DNA from: an uncultured Clostridia bacterium | Lineage (GTDB): Bacteria; Bacillota; Clostridia; Oscillospirales; CAG-382 | NCBI GenBank assembly: GCA_944375955.1 | Contig: CALWBE010000051.1 | Coordinates: 1 to 53,834, forward strand | DNA length: 53,834 nt | Reading direction: 5' to 3' | Shown: one piece after another, positions 25,997 to 34,962 of the stretch | How the letters are laid out: each line of letters begins with the position of its first letter | Numbering within the stretch: the stretch's first letter is position 1 | Program-made: the position numbers and the translations under genes | Notes under the pieces: generated by a model | What the model saw: only the letters and a program-made list of their open reading frames with translations | The model's database searches: none | What the model was told of the DNA's origin: nothing

Positions 25997-26827
25997 TTAC
26001 TGCTTTTTGATATAATCTTCTTGAAGTTTAAGATTCCTGATTAGGGTATCTTTTCCGCGCCAGGAATATGAACGTTCGGAAAAAATCCCGTCAGGCATAT
26101 TTTCTATCATTTCAGACGTTATAAACGAAATCCTCGACTCACGGAAAAATTTTATCGGAGTATCTTCAGCAGAAGCATTGTGCGGACAAACCTCCTGACA
26201 AATATCACAGCCCCATGCCAAATAATGTTTTTCTATAATATTTTTGTCATCATCGTTTATCTTTTTTTTCTGAGTTACTGCGGAAAAACACTCGCTTCCG
26301 CCTTCTGAAAAACATTTTGCCGGGCATGCCTTTGAACATTTTCCGCAGTCAAAACAGCTTTTTCTTCTGAGTTTCGGCTCTGATAAAGAGCATATACTTA
26401 TCTGCGCGTCGGTCACAAGCTCTCCTATGAAAATAAAGCTGCCATATTTTTCGTTTATTAAAAGTCCGTTTTTCCCAATAAACCCAAGTTCAAGACTTCT
26501 AGCCAATGCCCGTTCGTTAAACGGAGATGTATCGGCAAATATTTTTTGTTTAAAAGAAAGACCCGAATTTTTTATCGCCGTTTCAAAACGGTCTGACAAT
26601 GCCGAAACATACAAATGATAGTCGCGTGAAACTGCATACAGAGAAACATTCCGTCTATCTGAAAGCTTTTCTTTTTCTCTGTACGGAATTATAAACGCTG
26701 TTACGTATTTTGCCCATTCCGGAAGCCTGCGCGGAGATATTATAAAATCCGAAGTAATTTCACATGAACGGTAAAATTCTATAAATTCACTTTTAAAAAA
26801 AGCTTCAGTAAGTTCATTAACATCCAT
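25997..26827 (-). CDS. Epoxyqueuosine reductase-like iron-sulfur protein
   Basis: The protein has 276 residues. Two [4Fe-4S] motifs are seen: CFDCGKCSKACP (C158, C161, C164, C168) and CDICQEVCP (C207, C210, C214) with C180 completing the set. ADTSPFNERALA holds the aspartate (Asp99) that acts in QueG. QueG uses cobalamin to make queuosine in tRNA. This protein is shorter than E. coli QueG and lacks its C-terminal HEAT part, so a related reductase activity is possible. It heads the leftward operon. Confidence 0.8.
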   Translation of the reverse strand: MDVNELTEAFFKSEFIEFYRSCEITSDFIISPRRLPEWAKYVTAFIIPYREKEKLSDRRNVSLYAVSRDYHLYVSALSDRFETAIKNSGLSFKQKIFADTSPFNERALARSLELGFIGKNGLLINEKYGSFIFIGELVTDAQISICSLSEPKLRRKSCFDCGKCSKACPAKCFSEGGSECFSAVTQKKKINDDDKNIIEKHYLAWGCDICQEVCPHNASAEDTPIKFFRESRISFITSEMIENMPDGIFSERSYSWRGKDTLIRNLKLQEDYIKKQ

Positions 26828-26911
26828 AGCGGCTCCGTAAATATATATACTACATATCCGTAATCTTACTTATTTTTTAAAACCATTTGATTTTTTGATA
26901 AGGAGAGAAAA

Positions 26912-27679
26912 ATGGCCGAAACACAAATTTCCGATTCTATTATAAAGCATTTCTGCAAAAAATACAATATCGAGCTTGAAGAAAGCCGGATATCAGATTT
27001 TGATATCCTCACTGATGAACTCTTAAAATATAATGCGCATACAAACCTTACTGCCGTAAGAGATGCACGTGAAGTTGCCATAAAGCATCATGCCGATTCT
27101 CTGGCACTTTTGGCGCTTGGGATTTTAAAGGAAAAAAGCTGCGTAATAGATATCGGCTGCGGAGCGGGTTTCCCGGGACTCCCTTTAAAAATAGCGAGGC
27201 CGGAAATAGATATATCTTTTTTAGACAGCACAGAAAAAAAGCTTAGGTTCACCGAACTTGCAGCGGGAAAGCTTGGATTTAAAGTATGTACGATACCCAA
27301 ACGGGCAGAAGAGGCGGTCAATGACCCAAAATTAAAATTAAGGGAAAAGTTTGACATTGCGGTGTCAAGAGCAATGGCAAATCTTCCAGTACTCTGCGAA
27401 CTATGTTTGCCGTATGTAAAACCCGAAGGCTTTTTCATAGCATATAAGTCCGCATGCGCTGCGGATCTTTCCGATCCTGAAAGTGAGCTTTCAAGATCAA
27501 AAAACGCAATATTACGGCTTGGCGGAAAATATGAAGATACTTTTTATTATGATCTGTGCGATTTTTATGAAAATGCAGATGATGACAAGAGGCATTGCCT
27601 TATTATTATAAAAAAAATCAAAAATTCACCTTCGGAATTTCCGCGCCGTTATCCGCAGATACTGAAAAAACCGCTTTGA
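26912..27679 (+). CDS. rsmG: 16S rRNA (guanine527-N7) methyltransferase
   Basis: The protein has 255 residues. The SAM-binding motif IDIGCGAGFPGLPL (79-92), the N-terminal YNAHTNLTAVRD signature and SRAMANLPVL are characteristic of RsmG/GidB. It methylates G527 of 16S rRNA, and its loss gives low-level streptomycin resistance in several bacteria. An AAGGAGAG ribosome site precedes the ATG. It diverges from the queG-like gene. Confidence 0.95.
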   Translation: MAETQISDSIIKHFCKKYNIELEESRISDFDILTDELLKYNAHTNLTAVRDAREVAIKHHADSLALLALGILKEKSCVIDIGCGAGFPGLPLKIARPEIDISFLDSTEKKLRFTELAAGKLGFKVCTIPKRAEEAVNDPKLKLREKFDIAVSRAMANLPVLCELCLPYVKPEGFFIAYKSACAADLSDPESELSRSKNAILRLGGKYEDTFYYDLCDFYENADDDKRHCLIIIKKIKNSPSEFPRRYPQILKKPL

Positions 27680-27728
27680 ACTTTAAACAGTACAAGTTGC
27701 GGTATACAACTGCAAGGTAGAGATAATA

Positions 27729-27757
27729 TTGACTTTAATAAAAAGTTATGGTAAAAT
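27729..27757 (+). promoter_or_regulatory. Promoter of the membrane-protein/rlmL-like pair
   Basis: TTGACT (27729-27734), 17 bases, TAAAAT (27752-27757). The expected transcript starts about 30 bases before the 27796 ATG. Confidence 0.75.
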
Positions 27758-27795
27758 ATGACGCTAAAAAAAATAAATACAGGAGTTTAATTAAT

Positions 27796-28245
27796 ATGAA
27801 AAAAGGAGCAGAATTTATAAAAAACATTTTTTTTGCCACATCAGGAATATACCTTATCGTCTCGCTATTTATAATGAGCGTATTTTCATTTGTGGATGAA
27901 ATGGACACAAGAGCGGTTTTGTCGTTTTCTCTACTTTCAAATTCTTTGCTTTTTTCGTTTCTATCAGGATTATCAATTGCAATAATTGAGATAATTCCCA
28001 AAATTCATTCGGCACTGAGACTTGCACTGGAATTTATATTATGTTACGGCTCGCTATATTTAACGTTGTTTTACCTGACGGGAAACGGAAGAAACTTTTC
28101 ACAATTTTTCGCAATATCTACCGTATTTATAGTATTGTTCGTACTTATAGGGGTAACAAGAATTTATATAAATACAAAGTCAAAAGAAAAAGAAACGTCT
28201 CGTAAATATGAAAAAGTATATACAGAAATCAACCGCAAAAAATAA
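27796..28245 (+). CDS. Four-helix membrane protein, DUF3021-like
   Basis: I choose ATG 27796 (MKKGAEFIKNIFFATSGIY) because AGGAG lies 10 bases before it; an in-frame ATG at 27748 lies in the promoter. The 149-residue protein has four hydrophobic segments and a basic C-terminal tail (KSKEKETSRKYEKVYTEINRKK). Size and helix layout resemble DUF3021 proteins, often found with LytTR regulators, but no such regulator is here. The gap to the next gene is 12 bases, so the two are cotranscribed. Confidence 0.7.
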   Translation: MKKGAEFIKNIFFATSGIYLIVSLFIMSVFSFVDEMDTRAVLSFSLLSNSLLFSFLSGLSIAIIEIIPKIHSALRLALEFILCYGSLYLTLFYLTGNGRNFSQFFAISTVFIVLFVLIGVTRIYINTKSKEKETSRKYEKVYTEINRKK

Positions 28246-28257
28246 AGAGGAGTAAAA

Positions 28258-29436
28258 GTGGGTAAAGTAAAACTCGTGGCCACCTGCCTTTTCGGTCTTG
28301 AAAAGCTTGTGGGAGAAGAAATCGACGCGCTCGGGTATGCCCGCCGCGATACGATAGACGGAAGAATATATTTTGAAGGTCCGCTCGAAGCAATAGTGCG
28401 GTCAAACATAAATCTGCGCTGCGCTGAGCGCGTGCTTATTGAAATGTCAAGCTTTGAGGCGCCGACTTTTACGGCGCTTTTTGACGGGGTAAAAAAGATC
28501 CCGTGGGAAAGATTTATAGGGGAAAAAGACGCCTTTCCCGTAAAAGGACATTCTATAAAATCAGATCTGCACAGTATACCCGACTGTCAAAAGATGGTCA
28601 AAAAAGCCATTGTCGAACGCCTTCGCGAATCATATAACTCCGAATGGTTTGAAGAAACAGGCGTAAAATACCAAATAGAATTTTTTATACTGAATAACCG
28701 CGCATGCATAATGATGGATACAAGCGGAACTCCCTTACACAAGAGAGGATACAGAACCGAAGCAAATATTGCTCCGATAAGGGAAACTCTTGCCGCAGGG
28801 CTTGTAAAGCTTTCGCGTCCCCGTGAAGAAGTTATTTTATGGGATCCGTTCTGCGGCTCTGGAACTATCGCAATAGAAGCTGCCCTTATAATGACTAATA
28901 CCGCTCCCGGAAGATACCGCTCCTTTGCAGCCGAAAGTTATCCATGGATACCGGAAAAGCTTTGGAAAGAAGCACGACAGGAAGCGGACAAAAAAAGAAA
29001 TATGTCTACGGCTTTCCGCGCCATAGCGACAGATATAGATCCGGAAAGCATAGAGATAGCACGAGACAATATAAGGCGCGCAGGAATGTGGGATTATATC
29101 AACTGTTTTGTCAAAGACGCTCTCACCATACATAAAGATGATAAGCGCACTACAATAGTATGCAATCCGCCTTACGGAGAAAGAATGGATACGGTGAAAA
29201 AAGCGCAGCAGCTTTATAAGAAAATGGGTAAAGTTTTTCAAAAGCTGTCTCCTTGGCAGATATATATAATCACATCTGAAGAGGATTTTGAAAATCTGTA
29301 CGGAAAAAAAGCCGACAAAGTGCGAAGGCTATATAACGGTATGATACGCTGCAACTACTATCAGTATTTCAAGAGAAATGACGCAATAAAATCGCCCAAT
29401 AAATCAGATATTAAAACAGATTCCCGGCAAAAATGA
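28258..29436 (+). CDS. THUMP-domain 23S rRNA (guanine-N2) methyltransferase-like protein
   Basis: The protein has 392 residues from GTG 28258, with GAGGAG 5 bases upstream. The N-terminal THUMP domain (about 1-160) is followed by a Rossmann methyltransferase domain with WDPFCGSGTIAIEAAL and NPPYGE (303-308). This matches the RlmL N-terminal half (YpsC-like), which methylates 23S rRNA (G2445). The stop codon sits inside an 18-bp perfect palindrome (29428-29445, CAAAAATGATCATTTTTG). Confidence 0.88.
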   Translation: MGKVKLVATCLFGLEKLVGEEIDALGYARRDTIDGRIYFEGPLEAIVRSNINLRCAERVLIEMSSFEAPTFTALFDGVKKIPWERFIGEKDAFPVKGHSIKSDLHSIPDCQKMVKKAIVERLRESYNSEWFEETGVKYQIEFFILNNRACIMMDTSGTPLHKRGYRTEANIAPIRETLAAGLVKLSRPREEVILWDPFCGSGTIAIEAALIMTNTAPGRYRSFAAESYPWIPEKLWKEARQEADKKRNMSTAFRAIATDIDPESIEIARDNIRRAGMWDYINCFVKDALTIHKDDKRTTIVCNPPYGERMDTVKKAQQLYKKMGKVFQKLSPWQIYIITSEEDFENLYGKKADKVRRLYNGMIRCNYYQYFKRNDAIKSPNKSDIKTDSRQK

Positions 29437-29442
29437 TCATTT

Positions 29443-29469
29443 TTGTCACTCGCGTGTTATGAGTGAAAA
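29443..29469. promoter_or_regulatory. Degenerate second CIRCE-like repeat
   Basis: TTGTCACTC-N9-GAGTGAAAA matches the CIRCE consensus TTAGCACTC-N9-GAGTGCTAA at 7 of 9 positions in each arm, with the exact 9-base spacer. It lies 41 bases upstream of the groES -35 box and 82 bases before the canonical site. Confidence 0.45.
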
Positions 29470-29509
29470 TAAAAAATGTTAAAAAATTGTAAACATAGCG
29501 TAATGGGTC

Positions 29510-29538
29510 TTGATTTTTTCTTTCGGCAGGAATAAAAT
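29510..29538 (+). promoter_or_regulatory. groESL promoter
   Basis: TTGATT (29510-29515), 17 bases, TAAAAT (29533-29538). The CIRCE site starts 12 bases after the -10 box, so HrcA bound there would block the start region. Confidence 0.85.
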
Positions 29539-29550
29539 AACAATTGTAAA

Positions 29551-29577
29551 TTAGCACTTTAATCAGATGAGTGCTAA
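29551..29577. promoter_or_regulatory. CIRCE element (HrcA operator)
   Basis: TTAGCACTT-N9-GAGTGCTAA: one base of the left arm departs from consensus, and the spacer is exactly 9. Known role: the HrcA repressor binds here and is kept active by GroEL, giving heat-shock control. hrcA itself is not in the window. Confidence 0.95.
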
Positions 29578-29910
<333 letters not shown>

Positions 29911-29964
29911 CGTTTTTGTATTTGTGAACCACAATTCGGATAAAACCAGCAGGTTTAATTTTAG

Positions 29965-31608
<1,644 letters not shown>

Positions 31609-31632
31609 TATAAAAAATAAGCTTTAGGATTT

Positions 31633-31658
31633 AGAGGGGGATTTTCTCCCTCTTTTTT
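31633..31658 (+). terminator. groESL terminator
   Basis: AGAGGGGGA (31633-31641) pairs with TCTCCCTCT (31645-31653) with one G-T pair and a 3-base loop, followed by a T-run. Confidence 0.85.
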
Positions 31659-31742
31659 TACTTATATAGTTTGTTTGTCTTGTTTTAATCGAAAATTAAA
31701 TAGCTTTATAAAATAATTAAAAAAGTAATTGTTTGATATGTA

Positions 31743-31771
31743 TTCACAGAAAATCAATATAATTGTATTAT
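31743..31771 (+). promoter_or_regulatory. Promoter of the PspC/LiaF-like set
   Basis: TTCACA (31743-31748), 17 bases, TATTAT (31766-31771). Moderate match. The upstream 70 bases are very AT-rich. Confidence 0.5.
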
Positions 31772-31852
31772 GATAATAAAAAAAATATATTTTCAATGTA
31801 TAAATAATAAATATAAAAAATACTTAATTAAACTTGAAAGGAGATTTATGTC

Positions 31853-32041
31853 ATGAAAAGACTACTCAAATCACAAACAGACAGAAAGCTTTGCGGCGTG
31901 TGCGGCGGAATTGCCGAATATTTCTGTGTCGATTCAACGCTTATACGCCTTATTGCCGTAGCAATAACAATTTTCAGCGTAGGCTTAGGCCTTATAGGTT
32001 ATATCGCAGCGGCTATTATTATTCCCGAATCAAATCACTGA
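31853..32041 (+). CDS. PspC-domain membrane protein
   Basis: The protein has 62 residues from ATG 31853, with AAAGGAG upstream. It begins with KRLLKSQTDRKLCGVCGGIAEYF, the PspC signature, and has one hydrophobic helix (LIRLIAVAITIFSVGLGLIGYIAAAIII). PspC proteins take part in phage-shock or envelope-stress responses. It is first of three cotranscribed genes that also encode a LiaF-like and a DUF4097 protein. Confidence 0.9.
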   Translation: MKRLLKSQTDRKLCGVCGGIAEYFCVDSTLIRLIAVAITIFSVGLGLIGYIAAAIIIPESNH

Positions 32042-32076
32042 GAACAAAAACGTCTTTTTGGAAAAGGAGTCAAGAC

Positions 32077-32757
32077 ATGAGAAAAACTCAAAATATAATA
32101 TGGGGTATTATCCTTGTCGCAGTCGGAATAATTCTCGCTCTGCGTGCCTTCGGGTTCCATATAGATATATTTTTCGACGGTTGGTGGACACTTTTTATAA
32201 TTGTGCCATGCCTTATCGGCCTTATTGGAAATTCAGACAAAACCGGAAATATAATCGGACTTGCTATAGGTGTTTTTCTGCTGCTCGCATGTCAGGATAT
32301 AATTGAATTTAAAATAATATGGCAGCTTATTTTCCCGGCAATTATAGTTTTTATAGGCGCAAAACTGATTTTTAAGGGCACAGTCGGCAGCAAAAACGCG
32401 GAAAATGTAAAAAAGATCCGTCAGAACAACGGTCCTATAAAAGCATATTTCGCGTCATTTTCAAGTCTTGACGTCGATATGTCCGGAGAAAAGTTTGAAG
32501 GGCTTGAACTTAACGCCTCTTTCGGCGGCATAGAATGCGATCTTAGAAACGCCTATTTTGAAAAAGACGCAGTCATAAATGTATCAGCGATTTTCGGAGG
32601 TATTGATATCATAGTTCCCGATAATATCAACATCAAGAAAAACTGCACGTGTATTTTCGGGGGAGTTTCGGATTCAAAACACAAAAACTCGAAAGATAAC
32701 TCTATAAATCTATATATTAGCGGTACCTGCCTTTTCGGAGGAGTTGAAATTAAATGA
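32077..32757 (+). CDS. LiaF-like membrane protein
   Basis: I begin at ATG 32077 with AAGGAG 7 bases before it; a longer frame overlapping the PspC gene is not needed. The 226-residue protein has an N-terminal membrane part of about four short helices (DUF5668-like, to about 100), a linker, then a beta-helical domain with repeating NASFGGIECDL, VSAIFGGIDI and CIFGGV, as in LiaF cell-wall-stress proteins. LiaF inhibits the LiaS kinase in Bacillus; no LiaRS pair is seen here, so the partner would be elsewhere. Confidence 0.85.
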   Translation: MRKTQNIIWGIILVAVGIILALRAFGFHIDIFFDGWWTLFIIVPCLIGLIGNSDKTGNIIGLAIGVFLLLACQDIIEFKIIWQLIFPAIIVFIGAKLIFKGTVGSKNAENVKKIRQNNGPIKAYFASFSSLDVDMSGEKFEGLELNASFGGIECDLRNAYFEKDAVINVSAIFGGIDIIVPDNINIKKNCTCIFGGVSDSKHKNSKDNSINLYISGTCLFGGVEIK

Positions 32758-33578
32758 TTTCCCTGCATAAAGCAATAAAATATTTTGCAACTTTCTTTGC
32801 GTTTTTGATTATAGCTGTTATTATATCATCAGCAATAGGAGGTTTAGAAATTATGTACAGCACTTTCGGCAGCACTAAAACCGGAAATCCCAAAGATTAC
32901 ATTACAACAGAAATAGACGGTATTCCTGAAAAATTAATAATAAATGCCGGTTCCAGTTCACTTACGATAGAAGAGGGCGAAACTTTTTCTGTTAAAACAA
33001 ATAATGACCGAGTGAAGATACTTGAGGAAAACGGCACTTTATATATCCGCGAACAGCAGGAATTTTTCCGTTCGGGTAAAAATTCTTATGAAATAATATT
33101 ATATATTCCCCATGATACTGAATTTGAAAAAACCGACATATCCGGCGGAGCGGGCAAGATTGTAATAGACGGGCTTGCCTCTCAGAATATGAATCTTGAT
33201 CTCGGAGCCGGCATGACTTTACTAAAAAACATTTCGGTTTCCGACAGCACGCATATAAAAGGAGGCGCCGGACAGACAACGATCCTTGACAGCAGTATTA
33301 AAAATCTTTCTTTAAATTTGGGTGTGGGATTAACAGATATTACGGCACTTCTTACCGGGAAAAATAAAATCAACTGTGGGGTCGGAGAGGTAAAAATAAA
33401 TCTCACCGGAAAAAAAGACGATTATGAAATATTTCTTGAAAAAGGAATCGGAAGCGCGTCGATAGCGGGGGAAAATATCCAGCATTTCAAGGGGTCTGAT
33501 GAAGGACAAAATAAAAAGAACATAATCGAAATAAGCGGCGGTATAGGGCGTATAACGGTTGATTTTAAGGGAAACTGA
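32754..33578 (+). CDS. DUF4097 (LiaG-like) membrane-anchored protein
   Basis: The protein has 274 residues and starts in the 4-base overlap ATGA with the LiaF-like gene. One N-terminal membrane helix (residues about 10-30) is followed by a beta-solenoid with repeating GGAGKIVIDGL, LGAGMTLL, GGAGQTTIL and LGVGLTDI units, the DUF4097 fold found in LiaG. It is probably exported and faces the wall. The role is likely in envelope-stress sensing or protection; no enzymatic motif is seen. Confidence 0.88.
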   Translation: MISLHKAIKYFATFFAFLIIAVIISSAIGGLEIMYSTFGSTKTGNPKDYITTEIDGIPEKLIINAGSSSLTIEEGETFSVKTNNDRVKILEENGTLYIREQQEFFRSGKNSYEIILYIPHDTEFEKTDISGGAGKIVIDGLASQNMNLDLGAGMTLLKNISVSDSTHIKGGAGQTTILDSSIKNLSLNLGVGLTDITALLTGKNKINCGVGEVKINLTGKKDDYEIFLEKGIGSASIAGENIQHFKGSDEGQNKKNIIEISGGIGRITVDFKGN

Positions 33579-33618
33579 CAAGGCAATAAACTCACATTTA
33601 ATAAAAGGCGGCTGAAGT

Positions 33619-34674
33619 ATGATTATTCATCAGAATTTTACGGGCGGCAATATAAGGATAGAAAAACAGGAAGGTAATACATTTTATCTGAACAATCAGC
33701 TCAGAGATACGACGGAAGACTGGTTTTACTGGGCTTTTTGCATTGAAGCAGCCGGCGGAAAAACGGTGACGTTTAAATTTCCGCCGGTAAGGCTCGGATA
33801 TTACGGTCCTGCCGTAAGCCATGATCTGAAAAAATGGGATTGGCTTGGTAAGGGCGATGATGAAAACTCTTTTACATATACTTTCGGTGAAAATGAAAAT
33901 AAGGTATATTTTGCACACAGCATGCTGTATCATCCCGACAGATTTTATGAATTTGCAAAAAGAAACGGAATTGAGATAAAAGAGCTGTGCAAATCGGGAA
34001 AAGGCAGAAGCGTGCCGTATATAACGATAGGCAACGGCAAAAACATTGTGCTGTTAACTGCAAGACACCATGCGTGCGAATCAACCGGGAGCTATGTTCT
34101 TGAGGGAGTGCTGCAGGAGCTTATAACTCGTCCGCTTGAAGACTCTTCCGTAATATGTGTGCCGTTTGTAGATTTTGACGGGGTTATTGAAGGGGATCAG
34201 GGGAAATCAAGATTTCCGTACGATCACAACAGAGATTACAACATAGGACAGGAATCAATATATCCGGAAATAAAAGCTATAAGAAACATTGCGGATAAAG
34301 GAATTTTATACGGTTTTGATTTTCATTCTCCGTGGCATTTCAACGGCGGAAACGACAATGTGTTTATTGTTGAAAAAAGGCCTCACAAAAAAGCCGAATA
34401 TGACAGATTCGGCATGATTTTGGAAAGTTTGATAACTGAAAAATCCATGAAATACAGTTTGAAAAACAATGTGCCGCCGAACCAAGGATGGAACTCATCA
34501 AAGGCGCCGTGTTTCGGCTGCTATATGAACGATATAGGCAAAGCCAAAATCGCTTTCACTTTGGAGACGGCATATTTCGGAACAGAAGACAACATATTTA
34601 CGCAAGACCGAGCGGTAGAGCTTGGGAAATGTTTTGCTTTAGCAATAAAGAAATATGATAAAGATACAATTTAA
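33619..34674 (+). CDS. M14-family zinc carboxypeptidase, cytosolic type
   Basis: The protein has 351 residues without signal peptide. An N-terminal beta domain (1-125) resembles the Pepdidase_M14_N module of cytosolic carboxypeptidases. The catalytic part has HHACE (zinc ligands His151, Glu154), DHNRDY (Arg205), DFHSPWH (His236) and FTLETAYFG (catalytic Glu316). Such enzymes trim C-terminal residues from peptides; some act on muropeptides. It lies 40 bases after the DUF4097 gene and may share its transcript. Confidence 0.85.
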   Translation: MIIHQNFTGGNIRIEKQEGNTFYLNNQLRDTTEDWFYWAFCIEAAGGKTVTFKFPPVRLGYYGPAVSHDLKKWDWLGKGDDENSFTYTFGENENKVYFAHSMLYHPDRFYEFAKRNGIEIKELCKSGKGRSVPYITIGNGKNIVLLTARHHACESTGSYVLEGVLQELITRPLEDSSVICVPFVDFDGVIEGDQGKSRFPYDHNRDYNIGQESIYPEIKAIRNIADKGILYGFDFHSPWHFNGGNDNVFIVEKRPHKKAEYDRFGMILESLITEKSMKYSLKNNVPPNQGWNSSKAPCFGCYMNDIGKAKIAFTLETAYFGTEDNIFTQDRAVELGKCFALAIKKYDKDTI

Positions 34675-34726
34675 AGCTTTATTTATACTCAAATTGTATT
34701 GTACTTAATTAAAATTATAAAAAAAC

Positions 34727-34768
34727 AAAACAGGCTGAATTTTATTTTTCAGAAATTCAGTCTGTTTT
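34727..34768 (+). terminator. Terminator after the M14 gene
   Basis: AAAACAGGCTGAATTT (34727-34742) pairs with AAATTCAGTCTGTTTT (34753-34768) with one G-T pair, and is followed by T-rich sequence. Confidence 0.8.
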
Positions 34769-34859
34769 CATTTTGCCCGGCAAAACACACAGCTTGCCGC
34801 TGTTATATTTTTAAGTAAGAATAACAGTACAAAGCGTTTTTGAAATTTAAAGCATGAAA

Positions 34860-34890
34860 AACAAGGGATGTCGTAAAGACATCCCTTGTT
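34860..34890 (-). terminator. Terminator of the SLH beta-helix gene
   Basis: AACAAGGGATGTC and GACATCCCTTGTT form a perfect 13-bp stem with a 5-base loop. On the minus strand it ends in TTTTT and lies about 70 bases after the stop codon. Confidence 0.85.
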
Positions 34891-34962
34891 AAGCAGTATT
34901 TTTAAATTAGCTTAAGGAAAAATTAAACTCAATAAATGACAAACTCATTTATACGTCAAAAC

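Noticed and set aside
29428..29445. 18-bp palindrome as a terminator for the rlmL-like gene
   Set aside because: It has no loop and no T-run beyond the stem, so a terminator is not supported; it is recorded as an oddity at the stop codon.
31834..32076. Upstream extension of the LiaF-like gene
   Set aside because: It overlaps the PspC gene in another frame; the ATG at 32077 has a good ribosome site and the extension is not protein-like.
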